Below, piece by piece: positions 1 through 6,306 of a DNA stretch of 22,441 nt. The notes beneath the pieces are model-generated. The model worked only from the letters and a program-made list of their open reading frames with translations. It was not told where the DNA came from and did not search any database. Source of the DNA: an uncultured Spirochaetia bacterium. GTDB lineage: Bacteria > Spirochaetota > UBA4802 > JAGODF01. The stretch's first letter is position 1. Each line of letters opens with the position of its first letter. Where the stretch lies: assembly GCA_937967705.1 (NCBI GenBank), contig CALCJG010000282.1:1-22441 (forward strand), read 5' to 3'. The position numbers were made by a program, and so were the translations under genes.

Positions 1-441
1 CCTGCCCCCCTCATATTCGGTACCGCAGGTTGTGGCTATGTTGTCGGCAGAATAGGCGTTGGTTATCCCCTCCAGGGCTAATCTTTTACCCATCGTGATC
101 CGGCCGGGGACCGGGCTGCCGTGGGAAAAGAAATTAAGCCGCACCATGTCCGCGCTGTGTCCCTCCGCCGCTTTCTCCAGTGCGGGGGAATGCAGGAAGA
201 CCTTCCGCCCGTTCATCTGCCGCTGACGGTTGGTCTCATAGAAAATGGCCGCATGAAGAAGGGAGTAATCGATGTTCTTCATGTCTATGCGACGGTTGGC
301 CTCGGGCAGTTTTTCAAAGCTGGTAAAGGTATGCTCGCCGTAACGGGCATCGGACCAGGCCGAACCCGCCCGCCCATATCCCTCAAGACCGATGAGAAAA
401 ACGAGAAGCAGGAGACAAACAGCTGTTGCACTTCGTTTCAT
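1..441 (-). CDS. CAP-superfamily (SCP/YkwD-like) secreted protein, C-terminus missing
   Basis: The gene starts at an ATG (439-441) preceded by a GAGGTGA ribosome binding site and runs off the left edge, so only 147 N-terminal residues are seen. A hydrophobic signal peptide covers about residues 5-20, so export across the inner membrane is likely. From about residue 60 the sequence follows the bacterial CAP pattern: a helix with NRQR, then LEKAAEGHSADM and NFFSHGSP (H95, H107), then a Gly-rich stretch ending in SADNIA where family members usually have ENIA. CAP proteins are secreted cysteine-rich/antigen-5/PR-1-fold proteins. In bacteria they occur at the cell envelope and their biochemical role is mostly unknown. 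The domain is incomplete here, so the second catalytic-like His/Glu region cannot be checked. The gene is divergent from the adenylate cyclase. Confidence 0.8.
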   Translation of the reverse strand, partial: MKRSATAVCLLLLVFLIGLEGYGRAGSAWSDARYGEHTFTSFEKLPEANRRIDMKNIDYSLLHAAIFYETNRQRQMNGRKVFLHSPALEKAAEGHSADMVRLNFFSHGSPVPGRITMGKRLALEGITNAYSADNIATTCGTEYEGGR

Positions 442-516
442 ATTATCACCTCATATCTATCATTTTTAACATACCGGAAATGCACTGCGATCATTCAGCA
501 TCCATCATAAAAAGAG

Positions 517-541
517 ATCCCCGGATATAATAATCCGGGAT
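517..541. promoter_or_regulatory. Inverted repeat enclosing a -10 box (operator candidate)
   Basis: Arms CCCGGAT (520-526) and ATCCGGG (533-539) are perfect inverted repeats around a 6-nt centre. With a one-base bulge the pairing extends to 517-541. Read on the minus strand the centre is TATTAT, which is the -10 box of the CAP-gene promoter. A symmetric site around a -10 box is typical of repressor operators. The alternative is a terminator-like hairpin, since T runs lie a few bases beyond both arms, but a terminator makes little sense between divergent starts. Confidence 0.4.
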
Positions 542-554
542 TGCAGTTTTTCAA
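527..554 (-). promoter_or_regulatory. Sigma-70-type promoter for the CAP gene
   Basis: On the minus strand, TTGAAA (549-554) and TATTAT (527-532) are separated by 16 nt, each matching consensus at five of six positions. The start point would fall near 520, giving a leader of about 80 nt before the ATG at 441. Confidence 0.5.
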
Positions 555-620
555 GCAGGAAATGGCTCTGAAAATCCCTTACTACAAACCGGGAGCCGTA
601 AAATTTTCTCACACTTGTCG

Positions 621-649
621 TTGACTTTTTGATCAGTATCCTGTAGATT
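621..649 (+). promoter_or_regulatory. Sigma-70-type promoter for the adenylate cyclase
   Basis: TTGACT (621-626) and TAGATT (644-649) have 17-nt spacing, matching five and four of six consensus bases. Transcription would start near 656, about 95 nt before the chosen ATG at 751. Confidence 0.45.
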
Positions 650-750
650 ATAGGATCGTAAGCTTGGGGCCATGCACTACGCATCACTCCCATATTGAGC
701 AAGGGAAGGGACAGCCCCGGATTTACAACCTCAACCCCGGCAGGTATGTC

Positions 751-3363
751 ATGCTGAAAGAGAAGATTGAGCAAATCTACACCCGGATAGAAAAGAGCGT
801 TCTCATGGGACCGGTCATCGGTTTCATAGCCTTCCTGCTGGTTTTTATCATCAGCTTCAGCAAACCCTATGATCTCTTCGAGCTGAAGCTCTACGATCTC
901 CGCTTCATCCTCAAACCCGCCCCGCCCCAGTGGGAGATGCTGAGCTTCCTCAACATTGACGACAACAGCATCAACAATGCAGGGGAATTCCCCTGGCCGA
1001 GGAACATCTATGCCGAGGGGCTCGACGTCCTCAGCTCTGTGGGTATCCGCCAGGTCACCTTCGATATTCAATTTCCCGACCCCTCTCCCCAGGTCATCAA
1101 CAACAGCCTTGCAGGAACCCTTTTTCAAAAGGCCGAAGCCCGGCAGAGAATCAGCCGGGAGGAACTGGGCAAGCTGATCATCAGCAACGACCGGGTGCTG
1201 GCGGATTCCATCAAATCCTCCCGGCGGGTGATCATTCCCTTTTCCTTCCAGAAGGAGATCATAAAGGAACGGGAGATGGACCCCGCAGCCCGTCAGACGC
1301 TCATCAAGGCCCGCAAGCTCTTTGAGAAGAAGGCCTCCCTGCCGGTTCCTGATGATCGGAAGAAGCTCCTGTCCGGGCTGGTGGACCCCGAACGCATAAA
1401 CATCACCTATCCCATACCCGAGCTGATCCGCTCCACCGGTCTTTTCGGATTCGTGGACAGCGATTTCGACATGGACGGCTATTCCCGAAAGATACGCCTG
1501 GTCAGGATCTTCCGGGACCGTGTCTATCTGCACCTGGGTCTCGTGATGTTGATGGATTCCTGCGGTGTGAGGAAAGAGGATCTCGTGATCAACCCCGGCA
1601 GCAGCATCGTGCTGAAAAACGCCCTCAACCCCGTCAGCTTCAAGCGGGAAAACATCGAGATCCCCATCGATGAAAAGGGAATGATGTACATCAACTGGGC
1701 TGGCCCCCTGGAGACCACCTTCCATCGTCTCTCCTATGTGGCACTTATGGAATACCGGTCCGTGAGGGAAGCCATACACGACCATTTTGACCGGATGGAA
1801 CAGGGATCCGGGAAAGGCGAAAGGAGCACTCTTTACGGACAACTGGATGAAAAGTATAAAATCTTCAATAACACCGCCGAAGAAAAGGAAAAGGCAAGGT
1901 TATGGAAGGAGATTCAGGAGATCAGAAAGAAAATCAGGGCCATTGAGCTCTCCTATACAGAACCGGTGAAAAAGCAGCTGGCCGAACTCAAAGCGGCCCA
2001 GGGGATGGAAAAGAGTGCAGGGATCAAGGAACAGATAGCCGAGGCTGAAAATTTCCTCACCGCCGTAAAACTGGTTCATGAGGTGGAAGGTCTCAGGGAC
2101 CACATGGCCATCATCGGTCTTACGGCCACCGGCACCCAGGATATCGGGGTCACTCCCCTCTCCTCTCAATTTATGATGGTGGGGACCTATCACAATATAG
2201 TAAACACCATTCTGCAGAAGCGCTTCATCCATAAGACCGGGGCCGCTGTGAACTACTTCTTCATGCTGGTGCTGGCTCTGGCCATCGGTTTCGTCGCACA
2301 GAAGCTCAACGCCCGCCAGTCCCTTCTCGCCATCGCGGCATCCTTCATTGCGGTCAACATCATCATAGTCCTTTTCTTTATATTCGGGAACATCTGGCTG
2401 GACCAGCTGGGCATATCCCTGTCGCTTCTGCTGCCTTCGGTCTCCATTGCGGCCATCAAGCTTGTGAGGGAAGAAAGCCAGAAGCGCTTCATCAAGATGG
2501 CCTTTTCTCATTACCTCTCCCCCAAGGTCATAGAGGAGATAATCAAGAACCCGCCCTCCTTCCAGCGGGGAGGGGAAACCCGAACGGTCACAACCTTCTT
2601 TTCCGATGTAGCCAAGTTTTCCACCATCTCCGAAAAACTCTCCCCGACAGAGCTGGTCCGCCTGCTCAACGAATACCTTTCCGAGATGACGGACATCATC
2701 CTTCACTATGATGGAACGATCGACAAGTACGAAGGGGATGCCATCATGGCCTTCTACGGAGCTCCGCATTATTTCAAGGACCACGCCTTAAAGGCCTGCA
2801 GGGCCGCCCTGGACATGCAGAAAAAGCTGGCGGAGATGCGAGCTGTCTGGAGGAAAAATAACCGGGACGAGCTTTATGTCCGCATGGGTTTGAATACCGG
2901 CGAGGCCGTCGTGGGAAATATGGGTTCCCGCACCCGCATGGACTATACGGTCATGGGCGATTCCGTCAACCTGGCCTCACGGCTTGAGGGGGCCAACAAG
3001 TTCTACAGCACCCATATCATGATCAGCGAGAATACCTTCAAGGAAGCCCAGGAGGAGATATACGTCCGCGAGCTGGACTACATAAAGGTTGTGGGGAAAG
3101 AGCAGCCCATTCTTGTTTACGAACTTTTGGGAAGGAAGGGGGAGATTACCGACCAGATGCAGGAGGTTTTGGAGAAATACACTGAGGCTCTGGCCCTCTT
3201 CCGGGAAAGGGACTGGGACAAGGCCCGAAGCCTTTTTAGGCATGTTCTTAAAATCAACAAAGATGACGGTCCCGCACAGACCTACATTGACCGTTGTACG
3301 GAATACATCTCAACCCCCCCGCCGAAGAAATGGGACGGGGTTTACAGCCTCAAGAGCAAATAA
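751..3363 (+). CDS. CHASE2-domain class III adenylate cyclase
   Basis: This 870-residue membrane receptor cyclase is predicted to make cAMP from ATP. TM1 lies near residues 15-39. A periplasmic CHASE2 sensor (YDLRF, NIDD, PWPR motifs) runs to about residue 495 and is followed by three transmembrane helices (about 500-580). The cyclase homology domain spans about 610-790. Metal-binding aspartates are D619 (FFSDVAKFS) and D663 (GDAIMAFYG), adenine-selecting residues are K659 and D731 (MDYTVMGDS), and transition-state residues are N740 and R744. All are present, so it should be active and prefer ATP. The C-terminus (about 795-850) looks like a single TPR. A charged, coiled-coil-like insertion of about 100 residues sits inside CHASE2 (about 340-453). 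The ATG at 751 is chosen over the in-frame TTG at 664 because the protein fits the family from there, though its ribosome binding site (GGCAGG) is weak. The sensed signal is unknown. It ends 16 nt from the convergent ECF module. Confidence 0.93.
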   Translation: MLKEKIEQIYTRIEKSVLMGPVIGFIAFLLVFIISFSKPYDLFELKLYDLRFILKPAPPQWEMLSFLNIDDNSINNAGEFPWPRNIYAEGLDVLSSVGIRQVTFDIQFPDPSPQVINNSLAGTLFQKAEARQRISREELGKLIISNDRVLADSIKSSRRVIIPFSFQKEIIKEREMDPAARQTLIKARKLFEKKASLPVPDDRKKLLSGLVDPERINITYPIPELIRSTGLFGFVDSDFDMDGYSRKIRLVRIFRDRVYLHLGLVMLMDSCGVRKEDLVINPGSSIVLKNALNPVSFKRENIEIPIDEKGMMYINWAGPLETTFHRLSYVALMEYRSVREAIHDHFDRMEQGSGKGERSTLYGQLDEKYKIFNNTAEEKEKARLWKEIQEIRKKIRAIELSYTEPVKKQLAELKAAQGMEKSAGIKEQIAEAENFLTAVKLVHEVEGLRDHMAIIGLTATGTQDIGVTPLSSQFMMVGTYHNIVNTILQKRFIHKTGAAVNYFFMLVLALAIGFVAQKLNARQSLLAIAASFIAVNIIIVLFFIFGNIWLDQLGISLSLLLPSVSIAAIKLVREESQKRFIKMAFSHYLSPKVIEEIIKNPPSFQRGGETRTVTTFFSDVAKFSTISEKLSPTELVRLLNEYLSEMTDIILHYDGTIDKYEGDAIMAFYGAPHYFKDHALKACRAALDMQKKLAEMRAVWRKNNRDELYVRMGLNTGEAVVGNMGSRTRMDYTVMGDSVNLASRLEGANKFYSTHIMISENTFKEAQEEIYVRELDYIKVVGKEQPILVYELLGRKGEITDQMQEVLEKYTEALALFRERDWDKARSLFRHVLKINKDDGPAQTYIDRCTEYISTPPPKKWDGVYSLKSK

Positions 3364-3379
3364 CCGGCAAACCGGCCTT

Positions 3380-3739
3380 CTACCTCTGGGCCAGCGTCTG
3401 CAGGATGAAACTGTCCAGATCGTCATGTGAGGACTCGGCAACGTTGAGGCTGATGGGGGATCCTTTGAAGACTTCCTTATGGGTTCCTTCCACCTGAGTG
3501 CTCACAAAGGTCTCCAGGGCTTTCTCCCGGGAAGCGACTGTCGGCACATCGGGGGAAAGGAACAGATTGACCGCTATCAGGACAAGGGCAGCGGCGGGCA
3601 GGACCAGAGAGGCGACTATGCGTTTTTTCAGGATCGTTCTCCGGCGTGAGAGCACACGCCCGGCGATCATTCTGTCCCAATCGCTGTTCGCAAGCCTGAG
3701 ATCGATTTCACTCATCATCGAGGATGTTTTTGCAGTCAT
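3380..3739 (-). CDS. Small single-helix membrane protein, putative anti-sigma factor
   Basis: This 119-residue protein has a basic N-terminal segment of about 40 residues (SRRR, KKR before the membrane), one transmembrane helix at about 41-61, and a C-terminal tail of about 58 residues predicted to be periplasmic. Its ATG overlaps the stop codon of the upstream ECF sigma gene (ATGA), so translation is probably coupled and the amounts matched. I recognise no family and see no HxxxCxxC zinc motif of ZAS anti-sigma factors. The role is inferred from topology and position: ECF sigma factors are very often followed by a membrane anti-sigma factor, and CnrY is a similarly small one-helix example. 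It could instead be an unrelated small envelope protein. The tail is rich in Ser, Asp and Glu with no cysteine. Confidence 0.6.
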   Translation of the reverse strand: MTAKTSSMMSEIDLRLANSDWDRMIAGRVLSRRRTILKKRIVASLVLPAAALVLIAVNLFLSPDVPTVASREKALETFVSTQVEGTHKEVFKGSPISLNVAESSHDDLDSFILQTLAQR

Positions 3740-4242
3740 TGATTGTCCTCCTTCCAGATTTTCTGCAGGAGTTCCCTGCCACGGTAGGATCGCGACTTTA
3801 CCGTTCCCCGGCTTATCTGAAGCCTCTCGGATATCTGGGTTTCCGTAAGCCCCAGGGACACCAGTTCCAGAACCGCACGGTACTTGTCGGGAAGGTTCTG
3901 GATCAGGGACAGGAGCGACTCCCTTTCCTCAATTTCCCCGTGCCTTTCTTCCCTCAGGGCATCCCTTTCCCTCTGCATCAGGTTTCTTTCCGTTTTTTCC
4001 TTCACCTTCATTTTTCCGTTCATCCGAAGGGACTCATTACGGGCAATGGCGTATATCCAGGTGCTGAGGGAGGAATCCCCACGAAAGCTCTTCTTCACAA
4101 GCCCCTTATAGGCCCTCAGATAGGTCTCCTGCACCACATCATCGATCGCTTCGTAATAATCCTCCTGGAGATGTTTCCTTATAGCCGATAACACGGCACC
4201 CTTGGTTTCACTCACAATTTCTGTAAAATCCTTTTCCGTCAC
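3736..4242 (-). CDS. ECF-type RNA polymerase sigma factor
   Basis: The 168-residue protein has only the two sigma regions typical of group 4 (ECF) factors. Sigma-2 lies at about 10-75 (DDVVQETYLRAYKGL, then FRGDSSLSTWIYAIARNE, the -10 recognition part). Sigma-4 lies at about 113-162 (NLPDKYRAVLELVSLGLTE followed by the helix-turn-helix ISERLQISRGTVKSRSYRG, the -35 recognition part). The start is a GTG at 4240-4242 with an AGGGAG ribosome binding site upstream. No extra C-terminal domain is present. It lies between a Spy-like periplasmic protein gene (77 nt upstream, with a hairpin terminator in the gap) and a one-helix membrane protein overlapping its 3' end. An ECF-type promoter precedes the Spy-like gene, which suggests autoregulation through partial read-through of the terminator. 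Confidence 0.92.
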   Translation of the reverse strand: MTEKDFTEIVSETKGAVLSAIRKHLQEDYYEAIDDVVQETYLRAYKGLVKKSFRGDSSLSTWIYAIARNESLRMNGKMKVKEKTERNLMQRERDALREERHGEIEERESLLSLIQNLPDKYRAVLELVSLGLTETQISERLQISRGTVKSRSYRGRELLQKIWKEDNQ

Positions 4243-4255
4243 GAAGGATCTCCCT

Positions 4256-4308
4256 TAAATAAAATCTGAAAAGAGCCGCCCCGCTCCGCATCGAGGGGGC
4301 ACGCTCTC
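4256..4308 (-). terminator. Rho-independent (possibly leaky) terminator after the Spy-like gene
   Basis: On the minus strand a GC-rich hairpin with arms AGAGCGTGCCCCC and GGGGCGGCTCT (4272-4308, imperfect) is followed by a broken U-rich run (TTTTCAGATTTTATTT). It lies between the Spy-like gene and the sigma gene on the same strand, so it may attenuate sigma expression relative to the periplasmic protein. Confidence 0.55.
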
Positions 4309-4319
4309 TTCCTTAGGTA

Positions 4320-4847
4320 TTACATATCCCCACCCATGGGCATGGGACAGGGGCCGGGCCTGGGGCCCTTTTTACCTCTGCCAGGGTGCATGTTTTTCAT
4401 CCGGGTTCTCTGATCAGAACTGAGCACCTTCTCGATCTCAATTCTCTGTTTGATCATCAGCATGCGTACCTCCACTCTGAGATCGGAAATCTCCCGAAGA
4501 AGCTTCTTAACGGCGCCCAGATCCACTTCATCCTCCAGAAGCAGTTTCTGGAGTCGGATCCTCAATGGGGCTATCTTCTCATGATAGTTCAGATGCTCCT
4601 TTTTGTACCGAAGATTAATAGCCTCGATCTTTTTGATCTGATCATCGCTCAGTTTCAGCCTCTCCTGCATCATTTTAGGATTGCCGAACAAACCGCCCTG
4701 AGGGCCGCATCCTTTTCCTTGACCGTGCATGCCTGGACCGCTCATCCCGCCACGGCCCCCTTTTCCCTTCATCTGAGCATCCGCAGGACCCGTTCCTGCC
4801 AGGATCAGCGCCGCTCCCGTAAGTATAGTCAATAATAAGTTTTTCAC
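4320..4847 (-). CDS. Spy/CpxP/ZraP-like periplasmic protein (LTxxQ / metal-resistance fold)
   Basis: This is a 175-residue exported protein. The GTG start at 4845-4847 is preceded by GGGAGG at 8-nt spacing, whereas the frame's upstream ATG (4886) lies inside the promoter region. A signal peptide spans 1-24 (cleavage after ADA). The mature part begins with a Gly/Met/His-rich stretch (GMSGPGMHGQG, with C47), then an all-helical core with two LTxxQ-type motifs, LSDDQ (66-70) and LSSDQ (142-146), and ends in a Pro/Met-rich tail with MHPG, CPMPMGGDM and C167. Spy, CpxP, ZraP and CnrX share this fold. They act as periplasmic chaperones or stress/metal sensors. The Met/His/Cys-rich ends suggest metal binding (inference). 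It is the first gene of the ECF sigma module and has an ECF-type promoter right before it. Confidence 0.85.
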   Translation of the reverse strand: MKNLLLTILTGAALILAGTGPADAQMKGKGGRGGMSGPGMHGQGKGCGPQGGLFGNPKMMQERLKLSDDQIKKIEAINLRYKKEHLNYHEKIAPLRIRLQKLLLEDEVDLGAVKKLLREISDLRVEVRMLMIKQRIEIEKVLSSDQRTRMKNMHPGRGKKGPRPGPCPMPMGGDM

Positions 4848-4876
4848 TCTCAAAACCTCCCTTGTAGAATTACACT

Positions 4877-4905
4877 TTAGACCCAAAAGGGGCAGCTTTG
4901 GTTCC
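4877..4905 (-). promoter_or_regulatory. ECF-sigma-type promoter of the Spy-ECF module
   Basis: On the minus strand GGAACC (4900-4905) and GTCTAA (4877-4882) are 17 nt apart. This resembles the GGAAC / TCTAA-type boxes recognised by many ECF sigma factors (for example E. coli sigma-E). The start point would be near 4870, leaving a short leader of about 23 nt that contains the GGGAGG ribosome binding site. The probable driver is the sigma factor encoded two genes on (inference). Confidence 0.6.
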
Positions 4906-4910
4906 TTTTT

Positions 4911-4939
4911 TTATTCAATTCTTCACTCATTCATGTCAA
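4911..4939 (-). promoter_or_regulatory. Possible housekeeping promoter upstream of the ECF promoter
   Basis: A perfect TTGACA (4934-4939, minus strand) lies 17 nt from GAATAA (4911-4916), a poor -10 box with three of six matches. It could give basal expression from about 4904. Confidence 0.3.
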
Positions 4940-5110
4940 AGCCGAATAAGCACCCGCAACTGATTTTTCTTTATGAAAGATTTTTCCCTTCCGATATATA
5001 ATATACCAGAAATAAAATAGTTTTTCAGTAAATTACCGTATTCATCTGAGAGAGCATATGAGACCGGTACGCTGGAGTCAGACCGAATATTCTTAGTTTA
5101 TGAATAATGC

Positions 5111-5139
5111 TTGTCAGATCAACCTGTCTGGAATACTAT
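5111..5139 (+). promoter_or_regulatory. Promoter for leader ORF and diguanylate cyclase
   Basis: TTGTCA (5111-5116), 17 nt, TACTAT (5134-5139), with five and four of six consensus matches. The start point near 5146 lies just before the strong GGAGAGGG ribosome binding site at 5152-5159. Confidence 0.4.
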
Positions 5140-5164
5140 TCTTAATAATCCGGAGAGGGATTGT

Positions 5165-5203
5165 ATGCGCCGGGACAGTAAGACAGAACAACTCAAGGAA
5201 TGA
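5165..5203 (+). CDS. Putative 12-residue leader peptide before the diguanylate cyclase
   Basis: The mini-ORF encodes MRRDSKTEQLKE and stops at TGA (5201-5203). It has a far better ribosome binding site (GGAGAGGG, 5-nt spacing) than the cyclase itself, and the candidate promoter ends just before it. It is in the same frame as the cyclase, with only three codons (GCA AAG GCA) between its stop and the cyclase ATG. It may couple translation into the cyclase, or the TGA may be a recent nonsense change (or sequencing error) that shortened a longer N-terminus. Confidence 0.35.
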   Translation: MRRDSKTEQLKE

Positions 5204-5212
5204 GCAAAGGCA

Positions 5213-6271
5213 ATGAATCACGATGACAGCAACATATCTTTCCCATCAGGCCAGAATCTGGGAGCCCTGGAAAAGAAGGTCTATGACCTCCATAACCTCA
5301 TTGAACTGGGGATGAGCCTCTCCTCCAATCTGGACTTTCAGAGTCTCGTGGAATCCATCCTTTACAGCTGTATCGGTCAGATGTTCGTTGAAAAGGTTTC
5401 CATAATACTCCAGGTGGACATCGATGTGAACAATTACTACATTCACATGGCCAAGGGATATGACGAGGAATTCGATCCCACGATGATCGTACTCAATGAA
5501 GATGATGCCGTCATCAGCTATTTTGAGAAAAACCCCACTCCCCACAGATATGCCCTGCTCAGGGAAAACCAGGCTTTCCGGGAGGAAATGACCGCCCTGG
5601 AGCGGCTGGAACCGGAGATCGTGGTGCCCATGAAATCCAAGGATGCCATAAACGGCATCATCGTGCTGGGATCCAAAATCGGGGGGGGGGATTTTTCCCA
5701 GGACGAACACGAATTCTTAAGGGACCTGGCCAGGTTTGCCGCCATTGCCGTAGAGAACTCACGCCTCTACCTCATGGCTACCCTCGACCGCATGACGCGC
5801 CTGTACATACATCACTACTTTCAGGAGCGTCTCTTCGAGGAGATCAAGCGTTCCCAGCGTTATGAAACTCCCCTGTCGCTGCTCATCTCGGACATAGACC
5901 ATTTCAAAAAGTTTAACGACACCTACGGCCATCAGCAGGGCGATATCGTCCTCAAGGAAACCGCCCGCATCTTCAGGGAATCCCTGAGGAGGACTGACGT
6001 TCCGGCCCGCTACGGAGGGGAGGAATTTGCCGCCATTCTGCCGGAAACGGAACTGGAAAACGCGGCCAAAGTGGCCAACCGCCTCCGCAGGAGGATAGAG
6101 GAACACGCCTTTCCCGGTCAGGAGGAAACACTGCACGTCACCGTCAGCGTAGGAGTGGCGCAGTTCGACATAACCAGGGACAGCAACAAGGAATCCCTCA
6201 TCAAAAGGGCGGACCGGGCCCTGTACAAGGCCAAGGAAACCGGCCGCAACCGGATCATTGCCCTTCGGTGA
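5213..6271 (+). CDS. GAF-GGDEF diguanylate cyclase
   Basis: A 352-residue cytoplasmic enzyme predicted to make cyclic di-GMP from two GTP. A GAF sensor domain covers about 26-185 and ends in FAAIAVENSRLY, the usual GAF exit helix. A GGDEF domain follows (about 190-350): DRMTRLY at its start, SDIDHFKKFND with the metal-binding aspartate, YGHQQGD, and the active-site loop GGEEF at 268-272. An RxxD inhibitory site (R259-D262) lies five residues before GGEEF, so product inhibition is expected. No transmembrane segment is seen. The ATG at 5213 has only a weak AAGG ribosome binding site, and an in-frame leader ORF precedes it. A run of ten G (5681-5690) lies in the GAF coding part, encoding residues G157-G159 and the first base of D160. 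It begins an apparent operon with the TPR and CGC-motif genes. Confidence 0.94.
   Translation: MNHDDSNISFPSGQNLGALEKKVYDLHNLIELGMSLSSNLDFQSLVESILYSCIGQMFVEKVSIILQVDIDVNNYYIHMAKGYDEEFDPTMIVLNEDDAVISYFEKNPTPHRYALLRENQAFREEMTALERLEPEIVVPMKSKDAINGIIVLGSKIGGGDFSQDEHEFLRDLARFAAIAVENSRLYLMATLDRMTRLYIHHYFQERLFEEIKRSQRYETPLSLLISDIDHFKKFNDTYGHQQGDIVLKETARIFRESLRRTDVPARYGGEEFAAILPETELENAAKVANRLRRRIEEHAFPGQEETLHVTVSVGVAQFDITRDSNKESLIKRADRALYKAKETGRNRIIALR
5681..5690 (+). repeat. Poly-G tract (10 G) inside the diguanylate cyclase gene
   Basis: Ten consecutive G encode Gly-Gly-Gly plus the first base of GAT (Asp). It is the longest homopolymer noticed in the window. Tracts of this length can slip during replication, and a change by one base would cut the protein off before the GGDEF domain. 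Confidence 0.85.
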
Positions 6272-6306
6272 CATCACCGCAAAAAGATAGAGCGAAGGAT
6301 GGCTAT

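Larger units (their letters stand above)
442..750. other. Divergent intergenic region (CAP gene / adenylate cyclase)
   Basis: This 309-nt AT-rich stretch has no convincing gene. It holds a minus-strand promoter with a dyad around its -10 box (517-554) and a plus-strand promoter (621-649). The plus-strand reading frame extends upstream to a TTG at 664, but no ribosome binding site or family similarity supports those extra residues. Confidence 0.6.
4848..5212. other. Divergent intergenic region (ECF module / diguanylate cyclase)
   Basis: This AT-rich 365-nt stretch contains two minus-strand promoters for the Spy-like gene (4877-4905 ECF type, 4911-4939 sigma-70 type), a plus-strand promoter (5111-5139) and a 12-codon leader ORF (5165-5203). 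Nothing further was recognised between 4940 and 5110. Confidence 0.55.

Noticed and set aside
664..750. N-terminal extension of the adenylate cyclase from a TTG at 664
   Set aside because: There is no ribosome binding site and the residues are unlike a cytoplasmic lead-in. The ATG at 751 places TM1 at the usual distance.
505..1842. 445-residue minus-strand ORF opposite the adenylate cyclase
   Set aside because: It is antisense to a clear CHASE2 cyclase, has a composition of shadow frames (many His, Gly, Gln) and no recognisable domain.
3364..3379. CCGG...CCGG hairpin between the convergent cyclase and ECF module
   Set aside because: It is only a 4-bp stem with no T run in either direction, so not supported as a terminator.
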